Shown in pieces: positions 25,382 through 37,107 of a stretch of 64,000 nucleotides of DNA (its first letter is position 1; every line of letters begins with the position of its first letter). The DNA comes from Symsagittifera roscoffensis (taxonomy: Eukaryota; Xenacoelomorpha; Acoela; Convolutidae), in NCBI RefSeq assembly GCF_963678635.1, contig NW_026970820.1:1674001-1738000 (forward strand). The letters are read 5' to 3'. The notes under the pieces were generated by a model. It was not told where the DNA came from, did no database searches, and saw nothing but the letters and a program-made list of their open reading frames with translations. Both the position numbers and the translations under genes were made by a program.

Positions 25382-27602
25382 CACAATCAGGTACTAGTGG
25401 CTTGATTTGAGTTTTTAGTATTTTCTGGAACCAAAACAGACTGTCGCCAAGCATCGACATCATGTGTTCAAGCAAATACGTGGAGTTCTACGCATTCCCA
25501 TTCGCAATGCGCCCATCGGGCGCAAATGCCAATGCTCAATTATTTTTGCCAGGTGAAAAAAAAATTTTTAAAGAAAAATTCTGATAAATTTTAATTTAAA
25601 CTATCACCAAAAAACGCAAAGATTTCAAAGTGTGAAACAATCAAGTTTTTGCTATTACCGGGCATGCAGTGAGACTGATTTCGGCAAAAGTAAAAGAGAA
25701 AATGAAGGAAATGGAAAGAAAAAAACTCTTCAAAATAAGAACGCAACATCAAAAATACTTATTTGATCTCTGCAAATGTCATAATTCCGATCAGGCTGAT
25801 TTCAGATTTTAAGCATAGAATTTACGGTTACGGCTGCTCCCTCTATAGGTCCCAGAGGGACCGAGTGAGCATCCTACCTCGATCCAGGATAACGGATAGT
25901 TGTTTTTCATTTTTCATAAAAAATTTTTTTTCATTAATGCTTGTTTTCATTTTCACATGAGAAGCTGTAGACATTTCAAAACATTTTGATTTCATGAAAC
26001 AATGGTTCTAAGAACAACTGACGTTAGGGTTGGTGAAATACGGTTGGTGAAAACTGGTAAAGGATAATGTTGAGAAAAATTGTAAGCTTTAGGAAAATTT
26101 AAAAAACAGTTTTCTCTTCTTTTTTTTTGTAAATCGGGAGAAATCATTCAAATTTTTAAATTTTACCTTAAACCAACTATTTTTCTTAAGTAATGAAGAT
26201 TCCTGTTCTAGCCTTTTATAAAACTTTGGCAGAAAAAACATCAAAATTTTTGAAAATGTTTTAAAATAAAGAAAAACTATAAATTATGTTATTTTTGCAA
26301 AAAAAATCAAAAAATAGTAAATTTAAAAATTAAAAAAAAGTGAAAAACAATTGCGTATTGCGATTCAGCGTACCCAAAATAGTGGGTCTAGCATTTTCAA
26401 TTACCAAAAAATGTTGAAAATTGTAGATTTTATGAAGTTTTCATTTTGGCTATTTTTCCTTGTCGCCTCCACTTAAGGCACCTTTGAGCCAACTTGAGAA
26501 ACTGGAATCTAAACAAGCTATACAGATAGTCTGAATGAGCCATTTTTAGCGTGATAACACGCCTGGAAGAAAAAAACTGCAGAAAAGAAAGGAAATTTTG
26601 AACTTTAACCTTTTTTCTTCTTCAAATGGCGATACTTAGAATAATTTTTCAGCTGAAAAGTTCAAAAAAAATCAAAAAATTCAAATTTTGAAGAAATTTA
26701 AAAAAATTCTCATCAGTCTGTTTATTGGAGTCTTCGAGGTTTTAGAAGATCTTATCTGGCGGCTAACAACAAAAGGATCACTTATTATAAAAATTTGAGA
26801 AAGGTCAAAAAAACATGTTTTTTCGATTTTTTTGACAGAATTCCGAAAGCAATATCTTGGCTAAAAACAAGAATGAGGGCCTAAAATTAGTACAAACAGT
26901 ACTCCCACATAAGGTACATTAGGTTGGAAACAAAAAATTTACTCTGACTCAAAAATCGTTTTTTAACTTTATTTCTGAACAAGAAATTGAAAAGAAATCA
27001 AAAACTTAAAAATTTTTTGAAAAAAATGATTGTTTTGAAAAAGTGCCAAATTTTAGCTGAAACTTTTCATTTTAGCTAAGAAAGCCAGAACAATGCCCTT
27101 TAAGCTCAAATAAATTAATATAGCAATTTTTATTCAAGTTTTTTCGTTAGAGGCTTTTATTTTGAAAAAGTATTCAAAAATAGGTAAAAAAAAGTCAAAA
27201 AAATCAATTTTCTCCGATTCAAAAACCTCCACTACCATGATGATTTGTTCGTTAGATAGGACTGCTGAGATCACTTTAGACTTACTTTCATAAAAATATC
27301 AAAATTTTTACTTATTTTTGAGAATTAGGCAAAATAAAAACTTTTCCCAGATTGGGCAAAAAGCCCAAATTAGCCCAAACACCTGTTAAAAATTGTTCGG
27401 TCAAAAAATCACAAAAGGAAACCCCTATTCGTTTGACATTTTAGGGCCGCATGCAAAAATTTAGACCAATCTAACCTGACAATTTCGAGAATCGACTTTT
27501 TTGTCAAAATTCTCTAAAGACCAATTTAGGGAGATTACTTGTACCGGTGGGGGCCCTACCCCACCTAAAAAATTTTTGAAATGCTGGAACGCGGCCACCT
27601 AG
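25382..27602 (+). repeat. Family A unit, 5' type CACAATCAGG, divergent middle, 3' subtype A1
   Basis: A complete 2,221-bp unit. H1 (25508-25524) has loop ATC with an intact stem, H2 is at 25835-25871 and H4 at 27546-27565. From about 25,960 to 26,350 it carries the diverged middle block also seen in 14308-16526 and 48320-50529. It is followed by a family B unit, the same A1-to-B transition as at 7384. Confidence 0.95.
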
Positions 27603-28918
27603 AGGAAATTGTTTCGCCCCACCCACCCGACCTAAAATTTTACCCATCCACCTGATCAGTCAGGCCACTTCCTTGTCGTCTTTTTAAATTTGATTCATTC
27701 CGTAGCTGGAATCGATTAATGTTATTGCCTAAGAATTAAAAGTTTGACAGACACGACTGTTTGATAGAGACTTTTTCGGATCTTTTTTTCTAATACATTT
27801 TCAAAATTATATCCTGAAAATAATCATGCGCCTTCATCACATATGTCATCGAAGCAAATAGAGTATCGTGTTGGTTCCATAAATGTAACCCAGTATCCAC
27901 AATGCTAAGAAGCAGGAAAACTAAAATACCTTTCTATTAAATTTGAGATTCAATGTCTCCTGAAGGAAAAAAAAACGCTCTCCTAGGGTGCAAGTTTTCC
28001 GCAAAAACTGTATAAGCTGAAACATAACAGCACAACATATCGGCTGCTCTCTATTTCTCTGCTCTTTATTCGAGGTCCCGGATGCCCCTACCTGGGACCA
28101 CAAGGGTCCCAGGGCGCATCCTATAGGGATTAAAGCATCAAACGTACAATCATGAAATGAGAAATTCTAATCACTTATTACAAATTTCCATATTTCATTT
28201 TGCTCAGCAATCAATAAACTGTTGTATTTTTAACTTGAAGAGCCTGTTATATTATCAAACAAAATTTTTCGATAAAAATTACATTTTTTTTTAGTTTTTC
28301 AAACAATATTTTCAAAATTGAAACAAAAGAAAACCCTGCATTTCTTTGCAGTAACTAAGTCAGTGCACTGTAGCTACACTAGTGAATGTAAAACATAGTT
28401 AAAAAAACGGACAACTGAATCTGGTTTTTTAAATTTAATGTTTTTTTGTTTGGCTTTTAAATAGGATCACGTCAATTAATAATTGAAATTGAGCAAACAA
28501 GAATATAACACTGGCAATTTTTGTTCAATTTTGACTAGAAAAATGATCAAACCACTCTATATTGCCTATGGCACGCTCAAAACATCCATCAAAAACCACT
28601 TTTGTTCACTTTTAAAATTGAATTATTTTTCGACCAAAAAAAGTTAGAGATGAAATTGAAAAAAAAAACGAAAATTTACCTAATTTGAAAAAATTGGGGT
28701 CAAACTGCCTTATCCATAGAAACACTTTCTATGAACCTATTCAGAAAGGTTTTGTTGAGCAATGCCGAAAAAATTACCCCTTTTGAGAAAAAATCAAAAA
28801 ACACATTTTTGGTTAACTCAAAAAAGTGGAAAAAGTGGGAAAAGGGGTCTTCAAAATGAAACCATCCAAAAGTGGCTTTAACTAACTGCCATTTTTTTGT
28901 GAATTCAGACCCGCATGC

Positions 28919-29963
28919 AAAAAATTACGAAAATCTTACGTGAAGTTTTTGAGAACAGATTAGTTTCTCCGGAATTTTGGTAGTACTAATTTCATTACTG
29001 TACTTATAATTAAAGTCAAATCAAAAAGTCGTAAAAACTACAATTTTTAATCAATTTTGACAAATAAATGATCAAAACCCACTAAATTGGCTATAGCAAG
29101 TTCGAATCTTCCATCAGAAACCATTTTTTCCCATTTCTGAAAATTTCCATTTTTTAAAAATTAAATGTTGAGTCACAAACGGGAAAAATCATACTTTTTC
29201 AAAAAGTCAAAAAAAATTGATCCATTTAAACTAATTCATCAGGCCACACGTTAGGAACCTGTTCAGAATGGTTTCCATGATCAAAGCTGCAAAAGTCACC
29301 CATTTTGAGAAAAGTCGAAAAAACACCTTTTTAGTTAACTCAAAGAAGTGGAAAAAGTGGAGAAAGGGGTGTTCAAAACGAAACCATCCAAAAGTGGCAT
29401 TTACTAACTGCCATTTTTTTGTAAATTCAGACCCGCATGCAACAATTTACGAAAATCCTACGTGAAGTTTTTGAGAACAGATTAGTTTCTCAGGAATTTT
29501 GGTAGTACTAATTTCATTACTATACTTATAATTAAAGTCAAATGTAAAAGTCATAAAAACTACAATTTTTTATCAATTTAGACAAATTAATGATCAAAAC
29601 CCACTAAATTGGCTATGGCAAGTTCGAATATACCATCAGAAACCATTTTCTCCCATTTCTGAAAACTTTCATTTTTTAAAAGATAAATGTTGAGTCACAA
29701 ACGGGAAAAATCATATTTTTTCAAAAAGAGAAAAAAAAAATGTTCCATTTAAACTAACTCATCAGTCCACACGTTAGGAACCTGTTCAGAATGGTTTTCA
29801 TGAACTTAGCAGCAAAATTTACCCATTTTGAGAAAAGTCGAAAAAACACCTTTTTAGTTAACTGAAAAAAGTGGAAAAAGTGGGAAAAGGGGTCTTCAAA
29901 ATGAAACCATCAAAAAATGGCATTAACAAACTGCCATTATTTTCTAAATTCAGACCCGCATGC
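28919..29963 (+). repeat. Two full subrepeats (522 and 523 bp) in a family B unit
   Basis: 28919-29440 and 29441-29963, bounded by GCATGC, with the same internal order as at 8696-9739. Confidence 0.9.
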
Positions 29964-30054
29964 AAAAAATTAGGAAATTCTGACGTGCCGTTTAGCAGAA
30001 CTCGATAGTTTCTAGGAATATGGACCAATGTAAAAAATTTATTGCCTTTTGACC

Positions 30055-30076
30055 GGAAGGGGCCCCTACCCCTTCC
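30055..30076 (+). other. H4 hairpin, family B form with GGAAGGGG stem
   Basis: GGAAGGGG pairs perfectly with CCCCTTCC around a 6-nt loop. The same stem occurs at 32519-32540, 37051-37072 and 39523-39544, where the last two loop bases vary (TA, TT, TC). Confidence 0.87.
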
Positions 30077-30585
30077 TAATCGCTTTTTGTGCTACACGCG
30101 ACCATCTAGCCGGTCAGGTCTGCGTCCCACCCGCCCTCCGTGACTAATCTTGCTTCCGAGACAAGTTTTGTCTTTCACCTTTACCCCATCTCAGGTCAGT
30201 TAATCTTAAAAAAAACCCTACTTGAAACGTTCGCGTTCACATTACCCCCTACGGGCGCAATGGCAAAGCCCATTTTTTCTTCTCACTTAACTTCTTCTCC
30301 GAACAGTTCACATAAAACATTACTATGGTTTTATCTAAATTTTGCCGTGTCCAGCTGCGACTCCGACTTTTTTCACGTCACTGGTGTTCCAACAACAGGA
30401 CCACATGAGATTCCCATTCAGATACTGTCTCAATTTTGAAAATATTGATTTGATTTTTTTTGCCGTTTTTCGTAAAATAAACTAATTACTTCATTCGAAT
30501 TTAAAAAAATACCGAAAAACACTTAAAGATAGCAAGACATTATTGTGACTGTCGTCTATATCTGTTCTCTTTGTTGGAGGTCAAT

Positions 30586-30626
30586 GATGCTCCCTAAATG
30601 GGACCACAAGGGTCCCAGGGAGCATC
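30586..30626 (+). other. H2 nested hairpin, family B form
   Basis: Outer arms GATGCTCCCT and AGGGAGCATC (10 bp), inner arms GGGACC and GGTCCC (6 bp), loop ACAAG, with four unpaired bases (AAAT) on the 5' side only. Also at 37580-37620, 35240-35282, 7859-7900 and 28080-28121 with small changes. Confidence 0.9.
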
Positions 30627-31389
30627 AATAAAGGCTTTGTATAGTATGCCATTTTTGATTAAGACAAAATCTTTGGCCAATTGTGTTTTTTTTCACAGTC
30701 CCTTATCCACTGCAAATGTAAAGACTAATTTTTGTTTGAAGTTTTAAAAAATAATAATAACCTTTTCATTTGTGATGACTCGTATCACTCATAAATCAGT
30801 GGAAGACTCTGATTAACCTTCTCAAGCATGAAAATACATAAAAAAAAGATTCTGGTTATTTCAGACTGCTTTTTTTGTTAAATTTCAGATAGATTTTGAA
30901 AAATCTTTCTTCAAATTGAATGTCTGCCGAAAAAGAACAAAAATTACAAACTGAAAAGATTTTGGTTAAATTAAGGCTCTTCACCCACCAAACTCGAAAT
31001 TGCGAAGCTGAAACGAACAATCGACAGCCCATTTTATAAGTTTTTTTTTTTTTAAAACATGTGTCATATATTTTCAAAAGCAATATATTAAAGTTTCATT
31101 TTTTACCAGAAAAGTAAGTCCGAAAAAACCAGATTTTCAAATACTGTCGAAAAATAAGGTGGCAAGTAGTTTTACCAATGGAATCATAGTATATGATTAA
31201 GTTCAAAATAGTTTTCATTACCATTGACTAGACGCTTACTCAATTTGAGAAATGTCGTTAATAACTTTTTTGGAAACATAAAAAACGGATAATGGAAAAG
31301 TTTTCTTCAAACTTATAGAAAAGAATTTTATGAGAAAAACCATTATTAATATCACGTGTAAATTACGAGAGTAGATTCAGGCCACATGC

Positions 31390-32428
31390 AAAATTTCAGC
31401 AGAAACACTCAAGCAATTTTGAGAACGAAACAATTGTTCCAGAAATTGACAAAGTAGTGTATACACCAATTTTACAATAAATCGTCAAAATAAAAAAATC
31501 GCAAAAACTACAAATTTTATCCAATTTTGACTTTTAAACACTCTATACCGACTAAATTGACTATGGTAAGCTCGAATCAACCATCAAAAACTATTTTTAA
31601 TCGTTTTGAATTTTTTAAGTTTTTTTCCATCAAAAAGTTGAGTCAGAAATGGGAAAAAGGTTTTTTTTTCAGAAAAACAAAAAAAGTTGTTCAAAATCAA
31701 CTAAAAATCTAAGCCACATTTTTTGAACCTGCTCAGAATGGTTCTGGTGACCGAAGCCGTAAAAAGTACCCAATTCGAGGAAATTCGAAAATACTCTTTT
31801 TTCAGCACTTTGAAAAAGTGGAAAAATGGAAAAAAAGGTCTTCAAACAAATAGGATGAAAAAGTGATCAGTAAAAGCATCGATGCCGTGTCAAATGAGGA
31901 TTGCATGCCAATTTTTGAAACAATCCAACGGGTTTTTTTTAAGAACAAAACCATTTTTTGACAATTTTAGTAGTAGTATTTACACTAATTAGTACCATAT
32001 ATGGTCAAAATTCAAAAACACAAAAAACTACAATTTTCATCCAATTTTGACCTTCAAATACTCTATACCCACTAAATTGACTATCGGGAGCTCGAATCAA
32101 CCATCAAAAACCACTTTTAATCACTTTCAAAATTTTTTATTTTTTAAATCAAAATGTTGAGTCAGAAATAGGAAAAAACAATTTTTTTCAAAAAGTCAAA
32201 AAAAGTTGTCCCAATTGAATAAACTCACTAAGCCACACTCTATGAACCTGTTCAGAATGGTTTTCATGACCAAAGCCGTAAAAAGTACCCAATTTGAGAA
32301 ACTTCGAAAAATCACCTTTTAGTTAACTCAAAAAAGTGGAAAAATCGGGTAAAATGGGCTTCAAACCGATAGGATCGAAAAGTGACCTTTATAAGATATG
32401 ATTGCCGTGTCAAATTAGGGCCGCATGC
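31390..32428 (+). repeat. Two full subrepeats (519 and 520 bp) in a family B unit
   Basis: 31390-31908 and 31909-32428, anchored by ACATGC at 31384 and GCATGC at 31903 and 32423. They contain TTGAGTCAGAAA and CTCAGAATGG or TTCAGAATGG blocks. Confidence 0.87.
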
Positions 32429-32573
32429 AAAAAATTAGAAAAATTCAACGAAACGTTTTTGAGAACTCGACAAATTTGGTCGTTTTGTTAAAGGTTAAAT
32501 TTTAGAAATTTTTTGTCCGGAAGGGGCCCCTTCCCCTTCCTAAATGCTTTTTATGCTACACGCGACCATCTAG

Positions 32574-34790
32574 CACCCTCAAGGTCACGTGACTTATTTT
32601 TTTTTTTCGTATTTTCTGAAACCAAAAGAGAGCGTGGTCATGCATCGACATCACATCATGTGCTCAAACAAATACGTGGACTTCTACGCATTCCCATTCG
32701 CAGTGCGCCCTTCGGGCGCAAATGCCAATGCTCAATTAATTTCGCCAGGTGAAAATTTTTTAAAGAAAAATTCTGATAAATTTTAACTTAAACTACCATC
32801 AAAAAACGCAAAGATTTCAAAGTGTGAAACAATAAAGTTTTTGCTAATACCGGGCATGCAGTGAGACTGATTTTGGCAAAAATAAATTGAAAAATGAAGG
32901 AAATGGAAAGAAAAAAATTGTTCAAAATAAGAACGCAACATCAAAAACTTATTTGATCTCCGCTAAGGTCATAATTCCGATCAGGCTGATTTCAGATTTT
33001 AAGCGTAGATTTTACGGTTACGGCTGCTCCCTCTACAGGTCCCAGAGGGACCGAGTGAGCATCCTACCTCGATCCAGGTTAACGGATAGTTGTTCTTAAT
33101 TTTTCACAAAATTTTTTTTCACTAATGCTTCTTTTCATTTCCTCATGAGAAGCTGTATTAATTTTTAAAAAATTGATTTTATTAATCAATGCTTCCAAGA
33201 ACAACTGATGTTAGGCGGTTGCAAATGCGGTTGCTGAAAACTAGTAAGGGATAATGATGAGAAAAATTGTAAGTTTTCAAATGAATTTAAAAACAGTTTT
33301 TTTCTTTTTTTCTTTTGTAAATCGGAAGAAATGAATCAGTTTTTTTAAAAGTTTTCCTCGCACCAACCACTGTTCTTAAGTAATGAAGATTCCTGTTCTA
33401 GCCGTTTATAACACTTTGGCAGAAAAAACATCAATATGATGTAAAATGTTTTAAAAAAGAGAAAAATTTAAAAATTATGTTTTTTTTTTAAAATCAAAAA
33501 TTTGTAATTTTCAAAATTGAAAAAAAGTGAAAATTAATTGCATATTACGATTCAGCGTACCCATTTTAGTGGGTATAGCATTTTGAATCACCAAAAAATG
33601 TTAAAAATTGTAGATTTTATGAAGTTTTCATTGTGGCTATTTTTCCTTGTCGCCTCCACTTAAGGCACCTTTGAGCCAACTTGAGAAAGTGGAACCTAAA
33701 CAAGCTATACAGATAGTCTGAATGAGCCATTTTCAGCGTGATAACACGCCTGGAAGAAAAAAAACTGCAGAAAAGAAAGGAAATTTTGAACTTTAACCTT
33801 TTTTCTTCTTAAAATGGCGACACTTAGAATAATTTTTCAGCTGAAAAGTTCGAAAAAAATCAAAAAGTTCAAATTTTGAAAAAAATTTAAAAAAATCTCA
33901 TCAGTCTGTTTATTGGAGTCTTTGAGGTTTTGGGAGACCTTATCTGGCGGCTAACAACAAGTGGATCACTTCTTTTAAAATTTTGAGAAAGGTCAAAAAA
34001 ACCTGTTTTTACGATTTTTTAGACAGAATTCCGAAAGCAATATCTTGGCAAAAAACAAGAATGAGGGCCTAAAATTAGTACAAACAGTACTCCCACATAA
34101 GGTACATTAGGTTGGAAACAAAAAATTTACTCTGACTCAAAAATCGTTTTTTAACTTTATTTCTGAACAAGAAATTGAAAAGAAATCAAAAACTTAAAAA
34201 TTTTTTGAAAAAAATGATTGTTTTGAAAAAGTGCCAAATTTTAGCTGAAACTTTTCATTTTAGCTAATAAAGCCAGAACAATGCCCTTTAAGCTCAAATA
34301 AATTAATTATGCAAATTATTTTCAAGTTTTTTCGTTAAAGCCTTTTATTTTGAAAAAGTATTCAAAAATGGGTAAAAAAAAGTCAAAAAAATCAATTTTC
34401 TCCGATTCAAAAACCTCCACTACCATGATGATTAGTGCGTTAGATAGGACTGCTGAGATCAATTTAGACGTTCTTTCATAAATATATCAAAATTTTTACT
34501 TATTTTTGAGAATTAAGCAGAATAAAAACTTTTCCCAAATTGGGCAAAAAGCCCAAATTAGCCCAAACACCTGTTAAAAATTGTTGGGTCAAAAAATCAC
34601 AAAAGGAAACCCCTATTCGTTTGACATTTTAGGGCCGCATGCAAAAAATTAGACCAATCTAACCTGACAATTTCGAGAATCAACTTTTTTGTCAAAATTC
34701 TCTAAAGACCAATTTAGGGAGATTACTTGTACCGGTGGGGGCCCTACCCCACCTAAAAAATTTTTGAAATGTTGGAACGCGGCCACCTAG
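32574..34790 (+). repeat. Family A unit, 5' type CACCCTCAAGG, 3' subtype A1, between B units
   Basis: A complete 2,217-bp unit, a single A copy between two B units. H1 is at 32704-32720, H2 at 33025-33061 and H4 at 34734-34753. From the start to about 34,045 it is nearly identical to 752-2969, then it switches to the AACAAGAATGAGGG form seen in other copies, so a recombination point is likely near 34,045. Confidence 0.95.
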
Positions 34791-37107
34791 GGGTGCTTAA
34801 CCATCCCCACCCACCCGACCGAAACTATTGACCATTCTTAATGATCCAATCGGGCTTCAATCACTGTTTTTTGTTCCATTGAGTAGTGTTCCAACGGAAA
34901 ACGATTTGCGATAATCAATCCCGTTACAAAAATGATGGAGCACGTTTTCACTGAGCTACCTATCCAAGTTAGTTAAAGTGCCTTTGATATCTGAAACGCC
35001 CTTTCAAAAAAACCCCAATGAAGCAAAAACCTACCCAATTTTTCAGTGTTTGCTTGCCACATTTTTGATCTGGCGCTGGTCATGACGTTGTTTAAGTTAT
35101 GGTCTTCCCCGACATTTTTTCTACAATCAAATATTTTTACGAGTGAAAAGAGAGTGCCAAGACAGCAGCTCCGCACAAAGTAGTGTAAGAAAAATGAACA
35201 GCTTGGATCTATTTTTTTTTTCTCTCTGGTTGTTGTTACGGATGCTCCCCACATGGGACCACATGGGTCCCAGGGAGCATCCCATAAGGATTAAAGCAAA
35301 AGAGCAACAAATATTTACCCGTCAATTGGGGTCACTCTTGCGGTTCAACAATCTGTATTTGAAAAAAAAAAGTTTCAAAGAACAGTTCAGGGCCGCATGC
35401 AAAAAATAAGAACAATCTCACGCATGGGTTCCTGAAATTACCTAATTAAAAATAAAAATATTCAGTATGTGTAGGAGCCTTTAACATAAAATCCATTCAG
35501 AAAAAAGTCAAACCTACAATTTTTATCAAATTTTGACAATTTACTACTCTATACTCAATAAATTGTCAATGGGGATTTCAAATATGCCATCAAAACTCAC
35601 TTTTTCTCACTTTTGAACTTTTTTATTCATTTTTGATAAAAAATGTTGAGTCAGAAACGCTTAAAATCAGTTTTTTCCAAAAAGTCAAAAAAAGTTGTTC
35701 CAACCAATTTATTTCACTTAGCCACACTTTATGAACCTCTTCAGAATGGTTTTCATAACCATAGCCGTAAATTCTCATATTTAGAGAAAAGGCGAAATAA
35801 CACGGTTTTGGTTATATCAAAAAAATGGAAAAACCAGATAAAGTAGTCTTCAAACCTTTAGGATAAAAATGTGACCTCAGTAAGGTATGATTGCAGTGTC
35901 AATTTAGGGTCGCATGCAAAATTATAGAACATTTTTGCGAGCCAACTATGAGAAAGAGACTTTTTTTTCGGAATTTGGCTATTAGTATTTGTAGTAATAT
36001 AGTAGTAAGTGACCACAGAAAAAAACTTGTAAAAACCAAAATTTTTAACCAATTTTGATAATTTAAAACTCAATACCTACTAAATCGACTATGGCAAGCT
36101 CAAATAAGCCATCGAAACTCACTTTTTCTCACTTTGGAACAATTTTATTTTTTTGATAAAAAATGTTGAGTCAGAAACGTGAAAAATCATTTTTTTTCAA
36201 AAAGTCAAAAAAGTTGGTCCAATTGATACAATTCACTGAGCCGAACTTTATGAACCTGTTTAGAATGGTTTTCATGACCAAAGACAAAAAATTTATCCAT
36301 TTTGAGAAAAGTCGAAAAAACACCTTTTTGGTTAACGCTAAAAAGTGGAAAAAGTGGGAAAAATGGTCTTAAAAATAAAACCAAGGAAAAGTGGCATTAA
36401 CAAACTGCCATTATCTCGTCAATTCTTGGCCGCATGCGAAAAATTGTGAAGATTAAACGAGTCTTTTCTGAGGACGAAACTTTTTTTTAGGAATTTGCCT
36501 ATTAGTATTTGTAGTAGTATAGTAGTAACTGACAATAGGAAAAAAATTCGTAAAAACCACAATTTTTAACCAATTTTGATAATTTAAAACTCAATACCTA
36601 CTAAATCGACTATGGCAAGCTCAAATAAGCCATCGAAACTCACTTTTTCTCACTTTGGAACAATTTTATTTTTTTGATAAAAAAAGTTGAGTCAGAAACG
36701 TGAAAAATCATTTTTTTTCAGAAAGTCAAAAAAAGTTGTTCCAATCGATACATTTCACTGAGCCACACTTTATGAACCTGTTTAGAAAGGTTTTCATGGC
36801 CAAAGACGTAAAAATTACCCATTTTGAGAAAAGTCGAAAAAACACGTTTTTGGTTAACGCGAAAAAGTGGAAAAAGTGGGAAAAATGGTCTTAAAAACAA
36901 AACCATGGAAAAGTGGCACTAACAAATTGTCCTTATCTCGTCAATTCAGGGCCGCATGCAAAAAATTGGAAAGATTGAACCTGACGTTTTTGAGAACTCG
37001 ATTTATTTTCCGAAAAGGACAGGGTATATATTGAAAAAAATTTTTTGCCCGGAAGGGGCCCCTACCCCTTCCTAATCGCTTTTTGCGCCCGACGCGCGTC
37101 CATCTAG
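34791..37107 (+). repeat. Family B unit, 5' type GGGTGCTTAACCATCCCC
   Basis: A complete 2,317-bp unit and the only copy with this 5' end. H2 is at 35240-35282 (GGATGCTCCC and GGGAGCATCC outside, GGGACC/GGTCCC inside). Four GCATGC anchors at 35395, 35912, 36432 and 36954 give three full subrepeats of 517, 520 and 522 bp. H4 (37051-37072) is GGAAGGGG/CCCCTTCC. A short terminal hairpin GCGC/GCGC (37085-37097) lies six bases before CTAG. Confidence 0.93.
35401..36959 (+). repeat. Three full subrepeats (517, 520, 522 bp) in a family B unit
   Basis: 35401-35917, 35918-36437 and 36438-36959. The second and third are the most alike (shared AATAAGCCATCGAAACTCAC), suggesting a recent duplication of a single subrepeat. 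Confidence 0.9.

Larger units (their letters stand above)
27603..30109 (+). repeat. Family B unit, 5' type AGGAAATTGTTTCGCCCC
   Basis: A complete 2,507-bp unit, near-copy of 7385-9885 located 20.2 kb downstream. H2 is at 28080-28121. GCATGC anchors at 28913, 29435 and 29958 give subrepeats of 522 and 523 bp. H4 (30055-30076) is GGAAGGGG/CCCCTTCC: compared with its sister unit, the third pair is A-T instead of G-C, a paired change. It ends in CCATCTAG. Confidence 0.94.
30110..32573 (+). repeat. Family B unit, 5' type CCGGTCAGGTCTGCGTCCC
   Basis: A complete 2,464-bp unit. H2 (30586-30626) is very strong: GATGCTCCCT/AGGGAGCATC outside and GGGACC/GGTCCC inside. Subrepeat anchors are ACATGC at 31384 and GCATGC at 31903 and 32423. 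H4 is GGAAGGGG/CCCCTTCC at 32519-32540. H1 is degenerate (CCCCCTACGGGCGC near 30246). It is similar along its whole length to 37108-39577. A 99-codon frame at 30140-30439 lies in the non-repeated 5' part and has no recognisable domain. Confidence 0.93.
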
